Source: Cavia porcellus
Taxonomy: Eukaryota > Chordata > Mammalia > Rodentia > Caviidae
Assembly (NCBI RefSeq): GCF_034190915.1
Contig: NW_026947484.1
Location: 72,433,482 to 72,497,481, forward strand
Length of the DNA: 64,000 nt
Direction: 5' to 3'
Position 1 is the first letter of the stretch. The number at the start of each line of letters is the position of its first letter. Of the stretch, positions 12,481 through 21,125 are shown one piece after another. The position numbers and the translations under genes are program-made. The notes under the pieces were generated by a model, which was not told where the DNA came from, searched no databases, and saw only the letters and a program-made list of their open reading frames with translations.

Positions 12481-13319
12481 CAAGTCCTGTTTTACTATTG
12501 GCAAGTGTTTGTTTCTGAAACTTATTTAAATCCTGACTTCCATACCATGCAACAATTTGCATGTATTAATTACCATTTGCATCTGCCAAATACTGCACCT
12601 CAGGTCCACATTATGCTAATTCATAAAGATGAAATATATCTTTTGGGTATTTTGACTAAAATTTTTCATGGGAGAAAAGTGTTGAGTAAATTCTGCCAAG
12701 TAGGTTTGCTGTGACCACTGCCTCTTGAACTGCAGTTTCTATCACTTGAATCTGGTAAGACAACTCAATCACACGGTCAATTATATAAACCACTGTACTA
12801 CTCACTCACAGGTAGACAAGAATCAAGAGAAGCCTAAGGCTCACAGTAAGCCAGTCCCCCCAAGACTCAGGAAAGCTGCTTAGGTCAAGATGGTGTCTCC
12901 TCTGCATTTGTTCCACATTGCACCCAGCTGAAGGACCTCAAAACAAAGGACCTTGATTTTATACCTGAGGGAACTTGCCTGCTGGGCCAAAGCACTGCAG
13001 GACAGATGTTGCATTCATAGTGTATTCTACCTTACCCTAAGAACTACTGCAAGCAAGAAATGGGGAAAAAGTTGGATCGCCAGGGCTACCTGGGTACTCA
13101 CCCAGCAAGTTGCTCAAATATTTGGAGATAAATTTGGAGAAAAATGTACAACTGTCTTTATACTTTGTGTTGTAAATTTAAAAATAATAAACACTGAATA
13201 ATCATGTTGAAAAATCATATACTGAGTGATTTTATGTAGGAGGTCTTTAACATCACTTGATTTTGAATAAAAAATAAACTAATATAAATATTTAAAGCTT
13301 ATTTTTATTTCTCCAGTCT
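12481..13319. other. intergenic unique-looking sequence
   Basis: Between the end of L1 copy 2 and a MIR. No gene recognised. The 82- and 89-codon open frames show no known domain. Confidence 0.4.
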
Positions 13320-13560
13320 GTATTTATTCAGATAGTATCTACCAAGTACTGAGCACTGAGTACTGAGTATGTGACTGGGTACCATCTCAAATGCTGTGTT
13401 TGTATCACCTTATTTATTCCTCTTGACCCAGAGACTGGCACTCATGTCATCCCTTTGTCATAGAGGAAAATATGGAACTATGGAGACTACAAAGAATTTG
13501 ACAGCCACTCAGTAAGGATGCAGCTAAGCTGAGACTCATCGGAAAGATACAGGAATACTG
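13320..13560 (-). repeat. MIR SINE (antisense)
   Basis: On the plus strand it reads as reversed MIR: a GAGCACTGAGTACTGAGTATG block, then CTTATTTATTCCTC, then CATAGAGGAAAATATGGAAC and GACAGCCACTCAGTAAG. The order of the core blocks agrees with MIR though divergence is high. Confidence 0.6.
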
Positions 13561-13633
13561 CTTCCAAAAGCATGAAACTGATGACTCACTGGAGGTAAAA
13601 GAAAGCAACTTGGAGAATGACCATCAGCATAAA

Positions 13634-13652
13634 AAAATTGAATAGAATAAAA
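13634..13652. repeat. target-site duplication of copy B, left
   Basis: 19 bp, identical to 19434-19452. Confidence 0.92.
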
Positions 13653-13679
13653 GAAAAGGAGAAACAACCAGACCCACCC

Positions 13680-14050
13680 TAGCACACCCACTGCCATCAG
13701 GATGTTACTGGGGGCAGCCAGGGTAGATAGAGAAAAACAGACAGACTCACATTTAAGTGTCTGCTGCCATTAAGATGCTGGCTTCACTCAGGTAACCAGC
13801 ATGGGCAGGCATAAACAGTGAAATATGCCCTGTATACCTACAGGCTGCTGTTGGAGATGCTTGCTTCCTGTGGGCAGCCAGTGTAGGTCAGGAGAATCAG
13901 ACAAACACACCTCTGTGTACCTACTGCCATCAGAGGAGCCCTGGTATAGTCACACAGGCCAAGAGAAGCAGCAGCCCCAACACCATGCACCCATGGCCAT
14001 CAGGGAAACCTTGGTGTAGCTGTGCAGGTCTGTAGAAGCTGCCCCATGTC
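13680..14050 (+). promoter_or_regulatory. ~77-bp tandem 5' UTR monomers of copy B
   Basis: Five diverged units, marked by (A/G)CTGCCATCAG-like anchors near 13692, 13764, 13845, 13923 and 13995 (spacing 72-81 bp). Each carries a GGGCAGCCAG or similar block and an ACAGACA/CAC-rich end. Tandem monomers upstream of ORF1 are the usual promoter form of rodent L1 5' UTRs; that this array was a promoter is inference. Confidence 0.65.
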
Positions 14051-14130
14051 CCACTGCCTCCCCGGGAACCTGGGTTCAGAGAAACCCAGGTGCCTGTCCC
14101 ATTCCCCTACACTGCACAGGGACAGGCAAT

Positions 14131-14325
14131 GTGGGAAGAGCTTGGGACCCTACAACTTGCTTGTCGGAAGGAACCCAGGAAAATGTCAATCCAAAGGAGC
14201 AAAAAGCAATCTCAGACCTCCAGCCCACACAGAATAAGTCTGGGGATATAGACATGGAAGCAAATGGAAGTTACGCACCTGAAATCTTTAAAAGGATAGC
14301 AATTGAAGTAAAGAAACAACTTCAT
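14131..14325 (+). pseudogene. ORF1 N-terminal part of copy B
   Basis: Open frame ending EIFKRIAIEVKKQLH at the insertion point. It continues after the inserted copy C as QLYEAVNVIRSEILSQIKEE (from 17449). The two halves join in the same frame through the duplicated QLH/QLY codons, as expected for a clean insertion into a coiled-coil ORF1. Confidence 0.6.
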
Positions 14326-14339
14326 TGGGGTGGGGGGCA

Positions 14340-14347
14340 AAGATGGC
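14340..14347 (+). promoter_or_regulatory. YY1-type motif AAGATGGC at 5' end of copy C
   Basis: In human L1 the same motif near the 5' end binds YY1 and sets the transcription start. Here it lies 14 bases from the inferred 5' terminus. Confidence 0.5.
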
Positions 14348-14499
14348 AGATAGATAACAGCCAGCTACAGAGGCTCCCTGAGATAGTCAACTTAGAATTC
14401 AACATAATACAGCATGGGGAGTGCCAAACAGAGGGAGAAGAATTCTGTAGTCCCAAGAAGAAACTAAGGTAAGAAAAATCAATCAAACATACAATCCCG

Positions 14500-15020
14500 G
14501 TCCGCCATACCACTGTGCAGCCCTTAGTGCGTCTGGGCGACCGGGGAGACAGGCCATCCCCACACTGCCGCGCTCCAGCTGCCGCCTCCGACTCTGTTGC
14601 CAGGGGCCTGCTGGAGGCTGGGGGAGCGGTGTGACTCAGCACCCACCAGCTGCCCCCACCACCGCCACCACCACCACCACTGCTGCCGCCACCGCCCCTG
14701 CCACCTCTGGGGCCTCTGCCACCTCCCAGATTTGGGCTGCATCCCAGAGGGTGCAAGGAGGAGGGCATGTTGCGGCATTGTGGACGTGGGACCAGACTTG
14801 CTGGGACGCATCGCCGCCTTCACCCTCGCTGCTCACGCAAGGATCTGAGCCCAGGGTGCTGGCACTGAGTGGGCCCCCACTGCTGGAGCGCATCCTCCCC
14901 CACCCCCCACCCTACCTCCGGTCACTGGGTGGGTGAGTGTGTCTTCGTTGCCAGCAGGCCTGTGTGACCAGAGCCCCATGGAGTCACCACCGGGAATGGA
15001 GCCCAGAGAATCTGCTTCTG
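14500..15020 (+). promoter_or_regulatory. CpG-rich 5' UTR segment of copy C
   Basis: Much more GC-rich than anything else in the window, with many CpGs and a CCACCGCCACCACC-type triplet tract at 14654-14704. Open frames here on both strands (for example a glycine-rich one on the minus strand) are by-products of that composition. Probably an L1 internal promoter. Confidence 0.6.
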
Positions 15021-15434
15021 AAAACACCTCTTCAGATAATAATAAAAAATACAGAACCAGTACTTTCCGATTTCCTGCCGTGCTCAGCCAGCTTCAGGGA
15101 ATTGGGCCTGCCTGCCTGTGCCCTGAACTCTGGACTGGGCGGCCTGGGGTGAGTGTCCCCGCACCATCCTGAGCCCCTGGGAGGGAGTTTAAGATACCTC
15201 AGATAACAGCAAATTGGGGAGGGCAGCAATACCCCAGTCAGCATGCTTTGGAAAGACCCTAAGCAATATGGAGAGGGCCAGACACACCTGTCTGAAAAAA
15301 ACCAGAAACATGACAAGAGACAGAAGTAAAAAAAAAAAAAACCTCCAGTCACTGACCCTGGAAAAATAAGCCCAGGAGAGGTAAATACAGAAGAGAATCA
15401 GAGCAGTAATCATGCAATATTAGATACAGCATCA

Positions 15435-16340
15435 GTGAACATAAAGAAATACCTTCATGACCTCATAGATGAATTTAAAACTGTACTTCTGATCCAAGTG
15501 AGGCAAGATATAAAAAGATTAATTAAAGAAATGATAAGCCCCTCCCAAAAGAACACAGGTGGAAGAACAGAGGAACTCAGAAAAGGAAGAGAAACCTTTG
15601 ATGAAGAATATAAACAAAATCTAGAATACATGAAATAGATCCAAAGGAAACTAAAAACTTCATTGAAAGCTGGCAAAATGCCTTGATAGAAACTAACAGC
15701 CTTTTGAAACTTGAAGAGAGATTTATGGTGTGTGATCATGAAAGAAAAGATCTCTTAAAAATAACAAGGAACCAGGAAGAAAAAATGAAAGGCTAGAAGA
15801 TGACAAGAGGATTTATAACTTAAGAATAAAAAGCGTGAGTGAAGAAGCGGGAGTAACTACAAAAGAACTACAAAGACTATTCACAGATATAATTAAGGAA
15901 AACTTCCCAAGCATAGGAAAAAGAAATGATATCAGATAAATGAGGCATACAGAACTCCAGCCACCTACAACCAAAACAGATCTACTTCCAGACATACAAT
16001 AATCAAAATTCCAGAAATCCACCACAAAAACAGAATATTAAAAGCAGCCAGAGAAAAGAAGCAGATTACCTACAATGGAAAAATTATCAAAATAACAACA
16101 AACTTATCAACACAAACTCTCAAATCAAGAAGAGCCTGGGGGGAATAGTCCAAGCCTAAAAGAAAATAACCTCCAACCAAAACTGATGTAGCCAGAAAAA
16201 CTCTCTCTCAAAATTAATGGAGACATAAGATAGTTCCAAGACAAGGAGGAACTGTGGGAGTTCATGGCCACCAACTCAATCCTACAAAAAATACTGAAGG
16301 ACATTCCAGAGAGAGAGAAAAAATACCAGGATTCCAGCAA
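15435..16340 (+). pseudogene. ORF1 remnant of copy C
   Basis: Coiled-coil-like NIKKYLHDLIDEFKTVLLIQ region (15435-15640), then a decayed RNA-binding part (FTDIIKENFPSIGKRND-type, about 15880-15935) and C-terminal part (about 16150-16310). Homologous block by block to copy B at 17449-18370. Several stops. Confidence 0.7.
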
Positions 16341-17448
16341 CAGTGGCAGAGAGGCCTCAGTTGAATGGGACAGACAGTGGGATGAAGGAGTAAAGTGGAC
16401 AAATAATAGCAGAAGAATAAAATAGCAGAAATGAGGCAGAGACTACGGTAAGCTATAATCTTTAATATAGATAGCCCTGAGACACTAACCAAAAAAGAAA
16501 CACAGGCAGAGTAGATTAGGAGGCAGGATCCATCAAGATGCTCTGAATAGGAAATATACTCAACCTGAAAGAGAGTTAATAAACTGAGAGTCAAAGATGA
16601 GAAAACAATGCCATATGTGACAGGAAACCAGAGAGAAATAGGGACAATTCATCCAGCAGCCGCAGATAGATTGGAAAGCTATGTCCCTTTCAGGCAGTGT
16701 AGAACTACCCAGCTGGAAGGAAGGAAAACCTTGTGACTTTAGTAAGTAAAGGAGTACAGCTCAAGATCAAGCTCAGGGCTAAAAAGGTTTAGCAACACTC
16801 AGATAGATAAAAGGTTGGCCCCCTAATCTAAAAACTGAAAGAGCTAGTGGGACTCAAAATGTACAAAGTGCCCTGAGAAAGGGAAAAAGGAGGAATTGTC
16901 TAAAAAATGAAAGCAGAGGACATTGTTAATAGTGTATCAGAATTTAGAAGCCACGGTAGTCTTATCGCTCTGTTTAGTTTGATTATATTTTGTTCCGGTC
17001 TGTCTACTCATACGAGATTTGAGGGCACAGACAGCTAACCCCAAAATATTAGGTTATAGCATGGTAACTATCCTTAGTTTCCTATTAACTTACACTGAAA
17101 CCCTGTATTACTTACATTGTCTTTCTATGACTGATCTTATTTGAAGCTGGTTTGTTAGACCGCTGTCTAGCCTCAACTGATTGTACTCAAATTTGGTATG
17201 CTTGATAGTATCAAGTCTAAGAGTAGAGGCAACTACTCTGAAGATGACAAGATGTAAAAGATATCCATTCCGGTTTTGATTATTAACTGCTTTCAAGTCC
17301 TACAATGTCTTCAAAGTTGTGCTTTTATTAAAATAGCTATGTAATGTTATGTTCAATTATATTATGCCTGATGATGTAGACAGTTCTACTGAAAATAACA
17401 AGAGAAAGCATAGTAACTACTATAGATCACCTAAAAAAAAAAAAAAAC

Positions 17449-18370
17449 CAACTCTATGAGGCTGTAAATGTAATCAGATCAGAAATACTATCTCAGATAA
17501 AAGAAGAAATCACAAACAGTGAAAGAATTGCTGAGCTTATCTAAAGAAAACACAGATAACAAAAAAAAGAGGAGCATCAGAAAATGATGGAAACCTTGAA
17601 TGAACAATATAGAAAGGAATTAAAATGCATGAAACAGATTCAGAGAGATATCCAGGAAATTTAAAACTTCAGCAAAAGCTGGCAAAACTACTTTAAAGAG
17701 ACTGAAAATACACTTTCAGACCTTGAAGACAGGATTGTAGTTAGTGACCATGAAGGAAAAGATCTCTTTAAAGTACGGACCCAGGAAATGACAATTCAAG
17801 GGCTGCAAGACTACACAAAGAAAAATAATTTAAGAGTGATAAGTGTCATTGAAAAAGCAGGGGTCAACACAAATGACATAAAAAGACTGCTTACAGAAGT
17901 AATAGCAGAAAACTTCCCAAACATGGGGAAAGGATCTGGTATACAGATAAGCAAAGCATATAGAACTCCAACTAGGCATAACCAAAATAAATCTATACCA
18001 AGACATAATAATCAAGATTCCAGAAATTCAACACAAGAACAGAATATTAAAAGCTTTAGAGAAAAACAGATCACCTATAAAGGAAAACTCACCAGAATCA
18101 TAACAGACTTCTCAGCACAAATCACCAAGTCAAGAACTTGAAGTTTTTCAAATCCTGAAAGAAAACAACTTCCAACCCAGACTGATGTACCCTGAAAAAC
18201 CATTTTTAAAAAATGGAAAAGTAAGATACTTCCATGATAAAGAACAACTGAAGGAATTCATGACCACCAAACCAACCCTACAGAACAGCACTGAAGGATT
18301 TTCTAGAGAGATTAAAGATGACCATGGTTCCAAGAATAGCAGCAGAGGGGGATCCCCACACAGGGCAGGC
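17449..18370 (+). pseudogene. ORF1 continuation of copy B
   Basis: The coiled coil is followed by the L1 ORF1 RNA-binding domain: LQDYTKKNNLRVISVIEKAG and VIAENFPNMGKGSGIQISKA (17788-17970), YRTPTRHNQ, then ITYKGKLTRIITDFSAQ. In another frame comes the C-terminal domain GKVRYFHDKEQLKEFMTTKP (from about 18215). A frameshift near 18140 separates them. Confidence 0.85.
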
Positions 18371-18439
18371 AACTGAATGGAGAGGAAAAGTAAGGGGCCA
18401 ATGACAGGAGGATAGCATGGCAGAGATGAGCCAATGCAG

Positions 18440-18756
18440 GTGGGTTATAACCATTAATGTAGATGGCCTCAATTCACCAGTAAAATGAAATACAGGGAGA
18501 GTGGATCAAGAAACAAGATCCATCAATATGCTGTATACAACACATTTAACTGGAAAGAAAACTCACAGACCAAATGAGAAAACAATGTGCCATGCAGCAG
18601 GAAAACCAGAAAAAAGCAGGGGTAGCTTGCCTATCAACCACAGAATGGATGAGAAAGATACTGTATTTTTATACAATGGAAGGCTATTCATCTTTAAAGA
18701 AAATGGATGCAACTGGAGATCATACTCGTGAGTTAAAACAGTTTGGACTTATGTGA
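18440..18756 (+). pseudogene. ORF2 start fused to ORF2 tail, copy B
   Basis: An ORF2 N-terminal stretch (ITINVDGLNSPVK, endonuclease start) is followed by NQKKAGVA, another early-endonuclease block. Directly in the same frame comes STTEWMRKILYFYTMEGYSS, the extreme C-terminus of ORF2. No reverse transcriptase lies between. The same arrangement occurs in copies A and C. Confidence 0.8.
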
Positions 18757-19139
18757 GTAAACACTGTGCTATCTCCCTAGCATGAAAAACTGGAGTTAGT
18801 GGGATCCAAAATGTATAATAGATATCAAAGGGATAGGGGAGGAAACATCTAAAAAAGAAAGGCGGTAACCAGTTAATTTCCTATTACCTTGTTTTGAATT
18901 TCTGTATCATTTTCATTGTTAAGTTTGGTTTTATTCTGTCTTGTTTTGTTTGATTTTATTATGACTGATGGTTTGGGCAACTATTTTGAAGGTAACAAGA
19001 TACATTGTGGTAGCCATTGTTGATTTCCTACTATCTGATTTTGAAGTCCTTTAACATTTTCATTGTTTTGTTTTACTTTGTGTTTTTTTTTGTAGTTCCC
19101 ACTTTTTATTTCTTTAAAAAAATGAAAAATCAGAAAAGA

Positions 19140-19378
19140 ATGGAGGAAAAAAACAAAACAAAACACGGCTCACCCCTGTACCAGCTATGCTTCATTACCA
19201 TTTTACACTTATATATTTATTCATGCAAGGAGTAGGGTTGGTGGTATGACTTCTCTCATGCATGTTTTTTTTAACACCAAGTACATTTATGAGAAGAGTT
19301 ATGAAATATCCTCATATCTTTCCTTGAGAAATTTTTTTAAATGAATGGAAGACAATAATAAAGATCAGAAAACATAAT
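19140..19378 (+). other. non-L1 segment near the 3' end of copy B
   Basis: Lies inside the target-duplication-bounded insertion, between an A-rich stretch and a second L1-type 3' end. Shows no L1 similarity to my eye; could be 3'-transduced flank or a later insertion. Confidence 0.5.
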
Positions 19379-19433
19379 CCCTTATTGTTTTATTTTGTTC
19401 AGTTTTATTCCCTTTAAAATAAAATTTAAAAAG

Positions 19434-19452
19434 AAAATTGAATAGAATAAAA
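19434..19452. repeat. target-site duplication of copy B, right
   Basis: 19 bp, identical to 13634-13652; follows the terminal A-rich stretch of copy B. Confidence 0.92.
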
Positions 19453-19651
19453 CAGTATTGAGAACAACTGACATCACAGATAAGGTGTTATGAAATTTTT
19501 GTGTTGAATATACCTTTAAGAATTGTTTTCTTAATGTAGCATTAATTTCTTTGGACAATAAAAGTATGAAAATAAACTGTATAAACATTAAAAGAAATAG
19601 CAATGTGATTTTTAAAGAGGTGAACATTATACCTTTTATCTTTTCTTTTCC

Positions 19652-19774
19652 TTTTTTTTTTTTTTTTGAGATGGGGTTTTGCTATGCAATTAAGGTTGGC
19701 CTCAAACTCACTGTGATCCTCCTTCGTCAGCCTCCTGAGTGCTGAGATTACAGGCATGCACCATCATGCCTGGC
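19652..19774 (-). mobile_element. B1-type SINE (antisense)
   Basis: Reads on the minus strand GCCAGGCATGATGGTGCATG, CCTGTAATCTCAGCACTC, AGGAGGCTGA, ending in an A-tail (T-run at 19652-19667 on plus). A 7SL-derived B1 with the internal pol III promoter region. Confidence 0.9.
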
Positions 19775-19972
19775 TCACAGCTTAATTTTAAAAGATTTTA
19801 TAGAATTACTGTCACAGGCTAGAAGATAATGCAGGCCCACAGTTAAATATTCTGTTTTTTAAAATACTTGCTAAAATGAAAAAAAAAATCAGATTAGTCT
19901 GCTTATCAGACTGAGAGAATTCATACAAACCAAATCACAGGCACACAAAAATAAGGTAAACACATAATCTCA

Positions 19973-19978
19973 TTTATT
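19973..19978 (-). promoter_or_regulatory. candidate GDA poly(A) signal AATAAA
   Basis: AATAAA on the minus strand, followed within about 15-40 bases by a GT/T-rich stretch (TTATGTGTTT, TTTTTGTGTG), as expected for a cleavage and polyadenylation site. It is the last such signal before repeats begin. Confidence 0.4.
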
Positions 19979-20287
19979 TTTTTTAAAGCACAAAGGAGCT
20001 CACTCAGCAAATAACAATAAGCGAATCATACAAATAAATGTCTCTATAAATATATGTATACACATAGATATTTATATATTCTTAGGGGTAGTGATCAGGC
20101 ATTTAATAACAATGTAAAGTGATTTTGACCAAGGAATGTTTTCTAACAGGCTCTTGAGTGGAAACTAGACAGGCAAGTCACTGCAACACAATTTATTAAG
20201 GAATGACATCTACTATCCAAGTCCCCTGAACTCCATGGACTATGAAAGCTCTCTTGGAAGTTACATTTAATCGCATCAAAAAGTTCT

Positions 20288-21125
20288 GGTTACAAATATA
20301 TTTTGTGAATGTATAGCACATGATGTTTGTAAATACGGTTTTATATTTTAAAATGGACTTCACTGAAAATACCATGACACAGGGTCTCTTAGTAACTCAG
20401 AGCATTCTTTTTAGATATGTGAATGTTTTCAGTAGCACAGCCAATTTAAAAACTGGACAGCAATGCAAAGATGTCCAGGGGCCCTCAGAAGCTTCCAGCT
20501 CTGGGTATCTCCTATGCATCCTGCAAGGTAGAATGGATGCATTGTGCCTCCCTGCTCACCTTTGAAGTTTTCCATCTGTCTGGTTCTGAGGTTAAAAAAA
20601 AAAATATTAAAACCAGGAAGTCTGGTGGGGAGTGAAAATTCAAATACATGGTGAGATCTCACACCCATTATGTTTCCTCTCTAAGATCTCAGCAGTGCTT
20701 GCCAAGAGGGATATTCCGGGGCACACTTCAAAATCAGCTAAGCATAAAGAAGCATGCTTCTTACCATTCCCCTTCCTGCAACTTTTAGACTTCTCATTGA
20801 AATAGAAAAGAGATTAAATGGGGTTCAAAGGGAACTTGTTTCAAGACATCCTCTTGGGTTCTAAAATCTATAGACAACTCAGAGTAGCAGCTGGGAAATA
20901 AAGTAGTGTCTCCTTTACCTTGGTTGATGACGAGGATAACTTCTCACATCCTGATCTTTTATTTGCCATGTTTCTTTCTCTCTTGAAAACCAACTTCACC
21001 TGAACTGGTGAGCCTCCTTTTTAGTTATGGTTACAAATATATTTTGTGAATGTATAGCACATGATATTTGTAAATACGGTTTTACATTTTAAAATGTACT
21101 TCACTGAAATACCATGATGCAGGGT
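20288..21125. repeat. 98-bp direct duplication inside the 3' UTR
   Basis: 20288-20385 and 21029-21125 are copies of one segment, in the same orientation, about 740 bp apart. By eye they differ at about five positions and one single-base gap (about 94% identity). The flanks do not match. I do not recognise the unit as a known transposon. Confidence 0.9.

Larger units (their letters stand above)
14326..17448 (+). mobile_element. half-L1 (HAL1-like) copy C, apparently full length, nested in B
   Basis: Begins GGGGTGGGGGGCAAAGATGGC, like the 5' terminus of mammalian L1s including a YY1-type AAGATGGC. Continues with a CpG-rich 5' UTR (to about 15400), ORF1 remnant (15435-16340), ORF2 start-like piece, junction near 16648, ORF2 tail remnant, 3' UTR, and a 15-base poly(A) at 17433-17447. 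CAACTTCAT (14317-14325) and CAACTCTAT (17449-17457) look like a diverged target duplication. Stops break ORF1. Confidence 0.72.
13653..19433 (+). mobile_element. half-L1 (HAL1-like) copy B, outer element with perfect TSD
   Basis: Flanked by identical 19-bp copies of AAAATTGAATAGAATAAAA at 13634-13652 and 19434-19452; the AAAA start fits an L1 endonuclease site. Interrupted by copy C (14326-17448). Order: tandem 5' UTR monomers (13680-14050), ORF1 start region (to 14325), ORF1 continuation (17449-18370), an ORF2 start-like piece, an in-frame junction near 18625 to the ORF2 tail, the 3' UTR, an unidentified segment (about 19140-19378) and a final L1-type end TTTTATTCCCTTTAAAATAAAA. The reading frames are broken. 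Confidence 0.8.

Noticed and set aside
14322..14768. Glycine-rich 148-codon open frame on minus
   Set aside because: Reverse reading of the CCACCG tract and CpG-rich 5' UTR of a retroelement; low complexity, no independent support.
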